Below, piece after piece: positions 17,899 to 26,873 of a DNA stretch of 64,000 nucleotides. How positions within the stretch are numbered: the stretch's first letter is position 1; each line of letters starts with the position of its first letter. The DNA is taken from contig NZ_HF536772.1 of the NCBI RefSeq assembly GCF_000312665.1, positions 279,106-343,105 of the forward strand, given 5' to 3'. Both the position numbers and the translations under genes were made by a program. The stretch is from Rhizobium mesoamericanum STM3625. Lineage in GTDB: Bacteria > Pseudomonadota > Alphaproteobacteria > Rhizobiales > Rhizobiaceae. Below the pieces are notes generated by a model. It did no database searches, was not told the DNA's origin, and saw only the letters and a list, made by a program, of their open reading frames with translations.

Positions 17899-19674
17899 AT
17901 GACGCGGCGTCTGGCAGCAATCTTGGATGCGGATGTTGTCGGCTTTTCCCGGCTGATGGGTCTTGACGAGAGCGGCACGTTCGCGACGCTGAAAGAGCAC
18001 AACAGCGAAATCATTGTCCCCAGCATTGGCAAACATCACGGACGTGTCGTCAAATTTGTCGGCGACGGCACGCTGGCCGAATTTGCGAGCGCCGTCGATG
18101 CCGTCGGCTGCGCCGTGCAAATTCAGAAAGCATTGCTCGGGCGTAATGAAGCCATCGAGCCTGACCGGCGCATGTTGTGGCGGATCGGCATCCATGTTGC
18201 CGATGTGTTGGTTGAGGGGGAGGATATCGTCGGAGACGGCATGAATGTCGCCGCAAGCCTGCAGGCGCTGGCACCGCCGGGTGGAATCTGCGTCTCCCAA
18301 CAAGTCAACGACCAGATCCGGTCGAAGCTTGACTTCCGGGCAATCGATTTCGGCAACCGCAGGCTCAAGAACATTGAACGGCCGATCCGTGTCTGGCGGT
18401 GGACGGTGGAAGGCGAACAGCTTCCATCGTCGGCTGCGCCGAAGGATCAGGTTGCGAGACCCGTGCGCAATCGGCCTTCGATTGCCGTGCTGCCATTCAG
18501 CAATATGTCGAGTATGGAGGAGCAGGAGCATTTCTCGGACGGCTTCACGGACGAGTTGATCGCCACACTGGCGCGCTGTCGCTGGCTGCTGGTCGCAGCC
18601 CGCAACTCGTCGTTCAGCTACAAGGGCCGGCAGGCCAATGCCCGACAGGTGGCGGAGGACCTTGGTGTCAAGTACGTGCTGGAAGGCAGCGTTCGCCGCG
18701 CGGACAATCGCATTCGCGTCACGGCGCAATTGCTGAACGGCACGGATGGGACCCTGCTCTGGGCGGAGCGCTACGACCGGACCCTCGCCGATATCTTCGA
18801 GGTTCAGGACCAGCTTGCTTCCGAGATCACCGGCACGATCGAGCCGGAACTTGGCTCCATCGAATTCGCCGCCCTCCGTGGCCGCACGGTGCTGGATATG
18901 GATGCCTGGGAAATCTACCTCAAGGGCCTCTGGCATTTGTACCGGTTTACGTTCGACGAGTTGAAAACCGCCAAAGCGCTTTTCGAGCAGGCGATCAGCA
19001 TTGATCCGACCTTCGCGCAGGCGCAGGCCCGCCTGGCCTATGTGCACATTCAGCTTGGCTGGTATGGCCCTCTTGACGAACGAGCTGAGCGCATCTGCGA
19101 GGCTATCGAGCTTGCCGAACGGGCGATCGGACTCGATCAAAAGGAACCCGCCGCACACCTTGCCTTGGGCAGAGCGCTTGCGCTCGATGGGGCGACGGAG
19201 GCGGGAATTGCGCATCTGCGCAATGCTTTGCAGCTGGATCAGAGTTTTGCGCAGGCTCACTTCGCACTCGGCCAGGTCCTCTGCTACGCCGAGCGTCCCG
19301 CTGAAGGCATTGCCGAGGTCAGGGAAGCGTTCCGACTCAGCCCTCGCGATCCGCATCTTTGGACCTTCCATAACATTCTCGCGATTGCGAACTATCAACT
19401 GAACAACATGGCGGAAGCGGCCAAGGCCGCCCGCGCATCGCTCCACTCCCCGAATGCCACCTTCTGGCCGGCGATCGTTCTGGTTGCGATCCTCGGAAGG
19501 CAAGGCAAAACTGACGAGGCTCAGGAAGCGATGGCAAGGCTTCATCGTTTCCGGCCGGGAATGAACCGTACCGACGCCCGTCGGGAATTCTATTTCGGCG
19601 ACAATCCCGTCATGACCGAAGCCTTCATCGACCGGTTCATCGCCGACCTCGCCAGCGCCGGACTGCCTGACTAG
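17899..19674 (+). CDS. Class III adenylate cyclase with TolB/FlgO-like and TPR domains
   Basis: 591-residue soluble protein. Residues 1-170 are a class III nucleotide cyclase with metal aspartates in ILDADVVGFSRLM and VKFVGDGTLAEF, so it may be active. A middle domain starts RPSIAVLPFSNMS and continues FSDGFTDELIATLARCRWL, as found after cyclase domains in many rhizobial CyaA-like proteins. The C-terminal third has TPR repeats (A-rich helices from about 365). The ATG at 17899 has GGAGG eleven bases ahead. It is convergent with the sugar-binding protein gene and divergent from the isomerase gene, so it interrupts a sugar locus without being part of its operons. Its signal is unknown. Confidence 0.9.
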   Translation: MTRRLAAILDADVVGFSRLMGLDESGTFATLKEHNSEIIVPSIGKHHGRVVKFVGDGTLAEFASAVDAVGCAVQIQKALLGRNEAIEPDRRMLWRIGIHVADVLVEGEDIVGDGMNVAASLQALAPPGGICVSQQVNDQIRSKLDFRAIDFGNRRLKNIERPIRVWRWTVEGEQLPSSAAPKDQVARPVRNRPSIAVLPFSNMSSMEEQEHFSDGFTDELIATLARCRWLLVAARNSSFSYKGRQANARQVAEDLGVKYVLEGSVRRADNRIRVTAQLLNGTDGTLLWAERYDRTLADIFEVQDQLASEITGTIEPELGSIEFAALRGRTVLDMDAWEIYLKGLWHLYRFTFDELKTAKALFEQAISIDPTFAQAQARLAYVHIQLGWYGPLDERAERICEAIELAERAIGLDQKEPAAHLALGRALALDGATEAGIAHLRNALQLDQSFAQAHFALGQVLCYAERPAEGIAEVREAFRLSPRDPHLWTFHNILAIANYQLNNMAEAAKAARASLHSPNATFWPAIVLVAILGRQGKTDEAQEAMARLHRFRPGMNRTDARREFYFGDNPVMTEAFIDRFIADLASAGLPD

Positions 19675-19695
19675 CCACCAGCACTATCAAAGAAA

Positions 19696-19721
19696 GGCGC
19701 CCGGGCTCTCGAACGGGCGCC
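19696..19721. terminator. Bidirectional hairpin between converging genes
   Basis: Perfect 8-base GC stem GGCGCCCG/CGGGCGCC at 19696-19703 and 19714-19721, between the cyclase stop and the sugar-binding protein stop. No long T run, so it may be only a weak intrinsic terminator. Confidence 0.5.
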
Positions 19722-19739
19722 GCAATTTGGCTTTTCAGA

Positions 19740-20687
19740 TCAGAACGGAGAATCCGGGAAGTAGAAGTCCTTGGCATTGTCCTTCGTGACAAGCGTCGCA
19801 TCGAGGACGAATGTGCCGCGAACCGGAACCTGACCGTAAAGACCAGCGGCCGTCAGTTCCATTGCCGTGCCGACCATTGCCGGCGGATAGAGAACGTCGA
19901 CGGGGATCATCTTGTCGCCGTCCATGACCTTCTTTACCATGTCCTTGGAACCGGCGCCTGCGACGACATACTTGATGTCGGTACGCTTGGCCTGCTCGAT
20001 CGCCTGCAGCACGCCCACAGCCATGTCGTCATCCTGGCACCAGACCACGTCGATCTTTGGATACTTCGTCAGGTAGTCCTGCATGACCTTGAAGGCATCG
20101 TCGCGGTTCCAGTTGCCATACTGGCGGTCAAGAACCTTGACCTTGGAGCCGGCAATGCCCTTGTCGAAGCCGTCTTGGCGCTGCTGATCGATCGGGATCG
20201 GCAGACCGCGGATGACGACGACCTGGGCGTCCGGCGTCTGCGCTGCGATGTACTTGCCTGCGACTTCGCCGAGCGCCGGGTTGTTGCCAGCAACATAGAG
20301 GTCGCGGACGGTATCATCGTTGGTCGACGGCGCACGGTCGACGAGAGCGACATACTTGCCCTTGCCCTTAACTTCCTTAATGGCATTGACGAGAGGATCC
20401 GGATCTGACGGCAGGATGACGAGAGCATCGATGCCCTGCGTATCAAGGTCCTGCACGGCGTTGGCCTGGCTGGCGGCATCAGGCGAGGTCTTGACGATGA
20501 CGTTGAGGCCCGGATGCTGTTCCATCAGCTTCTTGGCGATACGTTCGGCATGGAACACGACGCCTGAAGTCCAGCCATGGTCGGCGGCCGGAATGGAGAC
20601 GCCGATAGTGAACTTCTTGTCCTGTGCGTATGCGGTACCCGCCAGCGTGACGGCCGCAACCGCAAGGCCCAAAATGAGTTTGCGCAT
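19740..20687 (-). CDS. Sugar ABC transporter substrate-binding protein (ribose/RbsB type)
   Basis: 315-residue periplasmic protein with a signal peptide (about 1-22, cleavage near AYAQ) and a type I periplasmic fold: [52 protein letters not shown]. It delivers a sugar to the permease/ATPase encoded just upstream in the transcript. GGGAGGA precedes the ATG at 20687. It is the last gene of an ATPase-permease-binding protein operon. The sugar cannot be named; the linked oxidoreductase and isomerase suggest a cyclitol or unusual hexose. Confidence 0.9.
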   Translation of the reverse strand: MRKLILGLAVAAVTLAGTAYAQDKKFTIGVSIPAADHGWTSGVVFHAERIAKKLMEQHPGLNVIVKTSPDAASQANAVQDLDTQGIDALVILPSDPDPLVNAIKEVKGKGKYVALVDRAPSTNDDTVRDLYVAGNNPALGEVAGKYIAAQTPDAQVVVIRGLPIPIDQQRQDGFDKGIAGSKVKVLDRQYGNWNRDDAFKVMQDYLTKYPKIDVVWCQDDDMAVGVLQAIEQAKRTDIKYVVAGAGSKDMVKKVMDGDKMIPVDVLYPPAMVGTAMELTAAGLYGQVPVRGTFVLDATLVTKDNAKDFYFPDSPF

Positions 20688-20775
20688 GCTATTTCCTCCC
20701 AATAAACGTCAGGGACTTTTCGTACCCGTCAACCGGACGCCCTGTGATCCCGGCCAATTCCTGGAGCCAGTCCTC

Positions 20776-21780
20776 TTACAATTTGCGGACCAGCGAGCGC
20801 TGCACCAGCATGGCGATGATGATGATCGCACCCTGGATCGCACCGATGAGATATTCGCTGATGAAGTTCGACAGCAGCATGATATTGCCGACGAGTTCGA
20901 GAATGAAGGCACCGCAGATGGTGCCCCAGACACGGCCAGCACCGCCCTTGAGCGCCGTCCCCCCGACGACGACGGCGGTTATCGCCTGCAGTTCCCACAG
21001 GATGCCAGTTGTTGCCGAGGTAGAACCGAGGCGCGGCACATAAAGCAGCACGGCAATGGCGACACAGAGCCCCTGGATAACAAAAGCGACGGTGCGCACG
21101 CGATTGACTGCAATGCCGGAATAGCGCGCTACGTCACTATTGGAACCGACGGCAACGACATGCCGGCCATAGCGAGTGCGGTAGAGGATGAAGGCCGCGA
21201 CCGCAGTAACCGCAAGGATGACGACGATAGGCACCGGCACGCCGAGGATGCTGCCGAAATAGGCCGGGCGGTAAAGCATCTGGATGTCGGGCGAGCGCAG
21301 CGTGATCGCACCGCCCTGGCTTAGCCACGTCGTCAGGCCGCGATAGATGCCCATCGTGCCCAGCGTGGCGATGAACGGCTCGATCCTGCCAACCGTGGTA
21401 ATCAGGCCATTGGCCAGTCCGCAGAGCGCACCGGCAACCAGCGTGAACACGACTGCAGCCGTCAGCATCAGCGTCGGGTCGGCAACGACCCCGGAATTCA
21501 TCAAAAGAATCATCAGACTGGCAACGAAGGCCACCATCGAGCCGACAGAAAGATCAAGGTCGCCGGCCGAAATCACGAATGTGGCGCCGACCGCAATGAT
21601 CGCGATGAAGGCGCAGCGGGTCGCGACATTGGCAAGGTTGGTGATACCGATAAAATTCGGATTGACCAGAGCACCGACGATCAACAGCAATACCAGGGCT
21701 GCAAAAGGCGCAACCGCCCTGAGGTCGATATCGCGCCAGGGGCGACGCCTGATTTCCCTGGTCTCCTCGTTCACACTCAT
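20776..21780 (-). CDS. Sugar ABC transporter permease (RbsC type)
   Basis: 334-residue inner-membrane permease with about eight to ten hydrophobic segments. Family marks are GDLDLSVGSMVAFVA, GLITTVGRIEPFIATLGTMGIYRG and GLCVAIAVLLY, with TGILWELQAITAVVVGGTALKGG before the last helices. The ATG at 21780 is given, but a TTG at 21786 has better spacing (five bases) from GGGAGG. It follows the ATPase gene by 80 bases and precedes the binding protein gene by 88, so the importer is one operon. Confidence 0.9.
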   Translation of the reverse strand: MSVNEETREIRRRPWRDIDLRAVAPFAALVLLLIVGALVNPNFIGITNLANVATRCAFIAIIAVGATFVISAGDLDLSVGSMVAFVASLMILLMNSGVVADPTLMLTAAVVFTLVAGALCGLANGLITTVGRIEPFIATLGTMGIYRGLTTWLSQGGAITLRSPDIQMLYRPAYFGSILGVPVPIVVILAVTAVAAFILYRTRYGRHVVAVGSNSDVARYSGIAVNRVRTVAFVIQGLCVAIAVLLYVPRLGSTSATTGILWELQAITAVVVGGTALKGGAGRVWGTICGAFILELVGNIMLLSNFISEYLIGAIQGAIIIIAMLVQRSLVRKL

Positions 21781-21860
21781 CTCCAAACCAACCTCCCGCC
21801 ACCATATTCGATGGGCACATACTGCGCGGCACGACCGTCGCTGCCGCCTCCCCGCCAGCG

Positions 21861-23384
21861 TCAGGCGGCTTTCTTCTTCAACCCGGCTGCATAGCGCATG
21901 ATTTCCTGCTCGGAGATCTCGTCGCCTTCAAGCACGCCGACGATCCGTCCCTCTCGCATCACGGCAACACGCGTACAGAGGCCGATCACTTCAGGCATCT
22001 CCGAAGAGACAACGATGATGGACCGGCCGTCGCGAGCCAACGCCGAGATGAAATGATAGATCTGCTGCTTGGTGCCGACATCGATGCCACGCGTCGGTTC
22101 GTCGATAATGATGATCTCGGGCTCGGTCTCCATGACCTTGGCAAGCAGGAGTTTTTGCTGGTTGCCACCCGACATGCGCCCAGCAACGATATTGGTGTCG
22201 CGAACGCGGATATCGAAGCGGCGCCGCGCTTTGGCGAGCGCCTGCGCCTCGCTGCTCGGGCTGAGATAGCCGTGCCGCGAATGCTGGCCGAGCGACTGCA
22301 GCGTCAGATTGGTCATCATGCCGGAGCGCAGGAGCAGGCCTTTGGACTTGCGGTCTTTCGTCATGTAGGCAAGCCCGGCGCGATTGGCGGCATGCACATC
22401 TCCCGACGGAACCGATTCACCGCGAATGTGAACCTCTCCCGAAGCGCGACTGCGAAGCCCGGCGATCGCCTCCATGAGTTCCGTACGACCGGAACCGATC
22501 ATGCCGGAAAAACCAATGATCTCGCCCTTACGAACTTCGAAGCTTGCATCCTGGACATAGCCCGTAGAGACGCTCTCGACGCGGAGAACGATGTCCTCGT
22601 CTACATTGGGTTCCACCTTGGTGGGATAGAGGCTCGACAGTTCGCGCCCGACCATAAGCTGGGCTATCGACTCGCCGTCGAGCATCGAGGTCGGCGCCGT
22701 CTTGACCCACTGACCATCACGCAGCACGGTCACTCGGTCGGTGATTTCCATCACTTCATCGAGCTTGTGCGATACGAAGATGAAGCTTGTTCCAGCGTCG
22801 CGTAGCTTGCGTACCTGGCGGAACAGGAAGTTCGTCTCTTCGCGCGACAATACTGCTGTCGGCTCGTCCATGATGACGACGCGGGCATCGCGGCTGATTG
22901 CCTTGGCAATTTCCACCATTTGCTTGTCGGCGATGGATAATGTTCCGACGATGGCATTCTCGTCGACGTGCGAACCGAGCAGGTCGAGTGCTTTGCGGGT
23001 CTCGGCGCGCATGTATTTGCGATCAAGTACGCCGAAACGTGTGACTTCGCGGCCAAGGAAGAGGCTTTCGGTCACCGTCAGATGTTCGGCGAGGTTGAAT
23101 TCCTGATGGATGAGAACGATGCCCAGCGCTTCCGCAGCGCCGTTGGCCGGTAAGACGACCGAACTGCCGTCGAGCAGGATCTCGCCCGAACTCGGCTGCT
23201 CGAAGCCGGACATCACCTTGACGAGGGTCGATTTGCCCGCGCCGTTTTCACCCATGAGAGCATGGATTTCACCGGCACGCAGATCGAAATTCACGCTGAA
23301 GAGGACTTGCACGCCGCTGAACGACTTGCAGATGCGCCGCGCGGACAACACCACGGGCGCGGTGTCGACTGGATCCACACTCAT
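21861..23384 (-). CDS. Sugar ABC transporter ATPase, duplicated (RbsA type)
   Basis: 507-residue cytoplasmic ATPase with two ABC domains energising the sugar importer. Domain 1 has Walker A GENGAGKST and Walker B VVIMDEPTAVLS. Domain 2 has the usual degenerate GMIGSGRTE loop and intact MSGGNQQKLLLAK and IIIDEPTRGIDVGT. This asymmetry is normal for RbsA/XylG proteins. The start at 23384 has GGGAGGA ten bases ahead. It is the first gene after the twin operators at 23428-23462 and is surely regulated from them. Confidence 0.93.
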   Translation of the reverse strand: MSVDPVDTAPVVLSARRICKSFSGVQVLFSVNFDLRAGEIHALMGENGAGKSTLVKVMSGFEQPSSGEILLDGSSVVLPANGAAEALGIVLIHQEFNLAEHLTVTESLFLGREVTRFGVLDRKYMRAETRKALDLLGSHVDENAIVGTLSIADKQMVEIAKAISRDARVVIMDEPTAVLSREETNFLFRQVRKLRDAGTSFIFVSHKLDEVMEITDRVTVLRDGQWVKTAPTSMLDGESIAQLMVGRELSSLYPTKVEPNVDEDIVLRVESVSTGYVQDASFEVRKGEIIGFSGMIGSGRTELMEAIAGLRSRASGEVHIRGESVPSGDVHAANRAGLAYMTKDRKSKGLLLRSGMMTNLTLQSLGQHSRHGYLSPSSEAQALAKARRRFDIRVRDTNIVAGRMSGGNQQKLLLAKVMETEPEIIIIDEPTRGIDVGTKQQIYHFISALARDGRSIIVVSSEMPEVIGLCTRVAVMREGRIVGVLEGDEISEQEIMRYAAGLKKKAA

Positions 23385-23427
23385 TAATTGGCTTCCTCCC
23401 TGCGGCTCCCATCCGCTTGACGCCATA

Positions 23428-23462
23428 TGTAAACCTTTACACGGCTCATGTAAAGGTTTACA
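23428..23462. promoter_or_regulatory. Twin LacI-family operators, mirror copies
   Basis: TGTAAACCTTTACA at 23428-23441 and its exact reverse complement TGTAAAGGTTTACA at 23449-23462. The copies are 21 bases apart centre to centre, two helical turns, so two dimers could bind the same face. They lie 44 bases upstream of the ATPase start and 93 bases upstream of the divergent LacI gene. The LacI product is the obvious binder. Confidence 0.8.
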
Positions 23463-23554
23463 TCCATATTACACACAGATCTTCCGGCCCCGGTGTTTGA
23501 CCTGTCGACAAGTCTGTGTAGTGTCGCGGCGAAGGCATCCCAAGGCAGGACGCA

Positions 23555-24586
23555 GTGTCGAATTCCACGCCCGCAACAATAGAAGACGTCGCTCGGATCG
23601 CCGAGGTTTCGATCGCGACGGTATCGCGGGCGATCCACACGCCGGAGAAAGTCGCCAATTCGACGCGGCTAAAGGTCAACCAGGCGATCGCCATCACTGG
23701 CTACACCACGAATGCCATGGCCCGCAGCCTGCGGCTCGGTCGGTCGAACATGATCCTCGTGGTTGCTCCTGATATCGGCGACCCGAACTTCTCCAACATT
23801 CTCGTCGGCCTTGAGAACGAAGCGCGTGCCCATGGCTATGGCATCCTCATTGGCCACACGCAGAACGATGCGCAGCGTGGCCTCGAATATCTGAAATTCC
23901 TAAATTCCAACCAAGCTGCCGGCCTGATCCTCTTTACCGGCATCCTGCCCTTCGGCCACCAGACGATGACCGCCCGCCTTCCGCCGAGTGTTGGCGTCTT
24001 CGAGCCGGTTTTCAATGGCGGCATTCCCTATGTCGGCGTCGACGATGTGGAAGGCGCCCGGAAGGCGGTCGACCTGCTGTTGGCCGAGGGTCACCGCAAG
24101 ATCGCCTTCATTGGCGATTCGCGCACGCGCCTCGCCTATAGCCGCCGGCGCCAGGGCTATGACACCGGGCTCGATGCGGCGGGCGTTGCACCCGATATGC
24201 GCATCGTGCTCGAAGGAGACGGAACGCTGGAAAGCGGACGCCACGCCGTCGAGCAGCTCTTCATGCGCGACACGCTGCCGACGGCGTTCATGTGCGTCAA
24301 CGACCAGACGGCGATCGGCGTGATGATCGGCCTTGGAGCTCGCGGCTACGATATCCCGACCGACTTCTCGGTGACCGGCTTCGACGACGTGCCGCAGGCC
24401 GTCTTCATGTCGCCACCGCTGACCACTATTCGCCAACCGCGGACCTTGATCGGCAAGCAAGCGATGGCGTTGCTTCTGGAATTTCTTGCAGACGGCCAGC
24501 CGGTCGAGACTGAAATATTGCTGCGCCCAGACTTGGTCGTGCGCAATTCGGTGGGTGCTCCTTCACGCCGGTGGACGAAACGCTGA
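23555..24586 (+). CDS. LacI family repressor of the sugar importer
   Basis: 343 residues. The N-terminal HTH ATIEDVARIAEVSIATVSRAIH and hinge NAMARSLRLGRSN are classical LacI, followed by a sugar-binding core ending RQPRTLIGKQAMALLLEFL. The start is GTG at 23555, with AGGACGCA ahead. It is divergent from the importer operon, and the two mirrored dyads in between are its likely operators, so it probably represses the importer and itself until its sugar appears. Confidence 0.92.
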   Translation: MSNSTPATIEDVARIAEVSIATVSRAIHTPEKVANSTRLKVNQAIAITGYTTNAMARSLRLGRSNMILVVAPDIGDPNFSNILVGLENEARAHGYGILIGHTQNDAQRGLEYLKFLNSNQAAGLILFTGILPFGHQTMTARLPPSVGVFEPVFNGGIPYVGVDDVEGARKAVDLLLAEGHRKIAFIGDSRTRLAYSRRRQGYDTGLDAAGVAPDMRIVLEGDGTLESGRHAVEQLFMRDTLPTAFMCVNDQTAIGVMIGLGARGYDIPTDFSVTGFDDVPQAVFMSPPLTTIRQPRTLIGKQAMALLLEFLADGQPVETEILLRPDLVVRNSVGAPSRRWTKR

Positions 24587-24618
24587 ACCCAGCAGCTATC
24601 GGATGCTGACGCGCACAT

Positions 24619-24639
24619 CCCGCCGCGCTTAGCGGCGGG
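24619..24639. terminator. GC hairpin between LacI and cupin genes
   Basis: Stem CCCGCCGC/GCGGCGGG with a five-base loop between two converging genes; no T run, so a weak or factor-assisted terminator. Confidence 0.45.
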
Positions 24640-24668
24640 ACCAAATGGCATTCATGTCGCAACTCTGA

Positions 24669-25136
24669 TTATTGCGACTTTTGAGGATCGTCTGCCGGGT
24701 TGACGTACTTGATACCCCACGGGCCGTTGGTGTTGATTTGCAGCACGGTCTCATCGTCGAAGTAAACGAAATGCGCCGTGCCTGGCGGCAAGGCAAAGAA
24801 ACTGCCCGCAGGCAGTGCCTTCGTGGCGCCCCGATCGGCGGTCTTGCCCATGCCAAATTTGGCGGCCCCGGATAGCACCGTAACCACTTCATAGCCGGGA
24901 TGCGTGTGGGGCGGAATCGCATAGCCCGACGGCACTTTAAGCCGAAGGGCAAACAGGCCTTTCTTCGTGGGGTTGCCGAACAGGACCGCCGCTTGCGCAC
25001 CGGCCGGAAGCATTTTGGGAGCTTCGACCCATTTGACATCGCCGGGTGCGAATATTACGTGCGCATCCTCCGCCAGAGCGAGCGATGCGGTCCCACAGAA
25101 TCCGATCAAGACTGCGAATATCGATGCGATTTTCAT
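24669..25136 (-). CDS. Secreted cupin protein
   Basis: 155 residues with a signal peptide (about 1-22, ALAED) and one cupin barrel: metal-site pattern PPHTHPGYEVVTVLSG (about 77-92) and PPGTAHFVYFD. Small secreted cupins of this type have no settled function. The start at 25136 gives a full signal peptide; a longer frame to 25229 lacks one. No operon partners. Confidence 0.8.
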   Translation of the reverse strand: MKIASIFAVLIGFCGTASLALAEDAHVIFAPGDVKWVEAPKMLPAGAQAAVLFGNPTKKGLFALRLKVPSGYAIPPHTHPGYEVVTVLSGAAKFGMGKTADRGATKALPAGSFFALPPGTAHFVYFDDETVLQINTNGPWGIKYVNPADDPQKSQ

Positions 25137-25263
25137 GATATCCTCCCTCTCGCGGGCCTTCCACCTCGGCTGAGCGCTGGGGCAGGCTCGCGAAAGGCAA
25201 GAATACGTCCGCAGACCATCTCTGAGCAAGCGCTACTCGCTCATCGGATCGGATGTAAGCAAG

Positions 25264-25482
25264 TCATTTCACCCGCTTGAACACCCATTTCACGACATAT
25301 TCGCCGCTTCGCTTCATCTTCGTTTTCGTCTTGACCTGAACCGGCCCGCCAAGAGCCGCTTCGGCGGCTTCAAATGCCTGCCGCGCATTGGACATTGCCT
25401 GGTGATAGGCGCTGTTGTCGCGCCTAGGGCTTTCGGCGACTGCCTTCACAACGGCGGTCCAATCACGTTCACCGTCGCCCAT
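25264..25482 (-). CDS. Small hypothetical protein
   Basis: 72 residues with a basic C-terminus (QVKTKTKMKRSGEYVVKWVFKRVK), mixed helix, no membrane segment. No family recognised. The codon use looks coding and there is no competing gene on the other strand. Confidence 0.5.
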   Translation of the reverse strand: MGDGERDWTAVVKAVAESPRRDNSAYHQAMSNARQAFEAAEAALGGPVQVKTKTKMKRSGEYVVKWVFKRVK

Positions 25483-25559
25483 GTATCAGCCCTCTCGTTG
25501 ACAGCAACGCTGTCTACCCTCTGGCCCGTTGGCTACGCAAGCATGAATGATCAGACGTG

Positions 25560-26336
25560 CTATTCGACAAGCCCGAACATAGGGCCGAATCCGCCATGCC
25601 ACGATTTGTCGTTGCGCCCAAGGGCCGGACTGTAGAGTCCGACACCCTGGCCACCGTCGAGAAACAGCGCATTGGAGCAGCCTAAATAGTCACGGAACAA
25701 GCGCGCGAAGTCATGGAAATTCACCTCGTCTTCGCTGACCGCGAAGCGCACCGCTCCATCACCGCAGATGCCCACTCCAGCGCGGCGGGTCCTGTCGGTC
25801 GATCCTACGATAAAGATTGGGTTCAGCTTGTTGTCGATGACAAGCATCGGACCGGACTGGGTGGCGAAGCGGACCTTGGGACGGCGCTTCAAGAATTCCG
25901 GCGTCGGAAGTATTCCGGCGCCAGCATTGTCGAGAAAGAACACGCCATTCGGCCTTCTATAGAAGTTCGGCAGGGGATGGGCGGCAGATCCATTTCCATG
26001 CGTGCTGCTGGCAGGCCGCAATTCCTTGCCATCTTCGACATAAAGACCAATCGGCGAAAAATCGGGCAGATACATGCCGGCGTTGAGCGCGAACGCCAGG
26101 ACTTGCCCCTTGCTGCGCACGGCCTCGGCGACGCTAAAGAAATCACGATATGGCTCTCCGTCCGCATTCTTCCAAAACAACCGGAGATCGCCGTTTCCTT
26201 TTTCGACGGCGCAGACGATATACGCATTTCCTTCGAAGCTGTCCTGCGCACAGGTCTGCGCCGAAGCGGCTGCCGCTGATATTGCAATAGCCAGCATCGC
26301 CGCCCCGGCAAGCGTACCCCATCTGAGATAGGCCAT
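25560..26336 (-). CDS. Secreted phosphodiester glycosidase family protein (DUF2233)
   Basis: 258 residues with a signal peptide (about 1-27, AASAQ) and a NAGPA/DUF2233 domain: LAFALNAGMYLPDFSPIGLYVEDG, ATQSGPMLVIDNKL and CSNALFLDGGQGVGLY are the recognisable blocks. Related proteins cleave phosphodiester-linked sugars; the bacterial periplasmic role is not established. The ATG at 26336 follows GGAAGGG. Confidence 0.78.
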   Translation of the reverse strand: MAYLRWGTLAGAAMLAIAISAAAASAQTCAQDSFEGNAYIVCAVEKGNGDLRLFWKNADGEPYRDFFSVAEAVRSKGQVLAFALNAGMYLPDFSPIGLYVEDGKELRPASSTHGNGSAAHPLPNFYRRPNGVFFLDNAGAGILPTPEFLKRRPKVRFATQSGPMLVIDNKLNPIFIVGSTDRTRRAGVGICGDGAVRFAVSEDEVNFHDFARLFRDYLGCSNALFLDGGQGVGLYSPALGRNDKSWHGGFGPMFGLVE

Positions 26337-26462
26337 CACTGCGATGCCCTTCCTTTCGTTACCGATGCCGGCAATGCCAAGCGCCAAGCAGCGTATCTCG
26401 CCTGCATCTTCAAAGCCATCGGCACACGCCCGTCGCGATCAACAAAAAGCAACGGCCAGGCG

Positions 26463-26800
26463 TCAATTGCCGTTGCTCTGTAACTTCCGCATTGTTGCGT
26501 TGAGGATGGTGATCGTCCTTCGCATGACGCCGACGAGGGGCGATCTTGCCCGGCTTTCGCCTGGCTTGAGGCGTTCGAAGAGTGCCTTCATACCGGGATC
26601 GAAGCGGATTGCCGGAAGAGCAGCGATGTAGAGGGCGCCGCGCACCGGGTTGCGTTCACCGGCAATCAGCCGCTTGGCGCGCATCGGACCACTGTCGCGG
26701 TTGAGGCGGCGCGATACCGACCAGTTTGGCGCTTTGCCCCTTGTCCATGAGCCCGGTTCGTTGACCTTGGCGAGCGGAAGCCCGCCGCAGCGTGGCCACC
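26463..26800 (-). pseudogene. Remnant of an IS110-family transposase, frameshifted
   Basis: Reading the minus strand, GLMDKGQSAKLVGIAP is in one frame and NRDSGPMRAKRLIAGERNP, then RGALYIAALPAIRFDPGMK and VGVMRRTITILNATMRK, are in the next. Together they form the C-terminal (transposase_20) part of an IS110-type transposase. The frame breaks near 26707. The N-terminal RuvC-like domain is absent. The right boundary is approximate. It is the only mobile-element trace in the window, next to xylA. Confidence 0.75.
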
Positions 26801-26873
26801 GATGTCCCGGCCTGCAATGAATAGGGCCGGGCAAACTTCACTGCCCGGCCCTCTCCTCACAATCGACCGCCGA

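Noticed and set aside
17602..19545. Minus-strand open frame of 647 codons
   Set aside because: Shadow of the adenylate cyclase-TPR gene; the translation has no recognisable domain and an Arg/His/Asp-rich composition typical of antisense frames.
20320..21324. Plus-strand open frame of 334 codons
   Set aside because: Antisense of the sugar binding protein and permease genes.
22490..22530. Defective ATPase because the second Walker A of the sugar importer is degenerate
   Set aside because: GMIGSGRTE is normal for the second domain of RbsA-type proteins.
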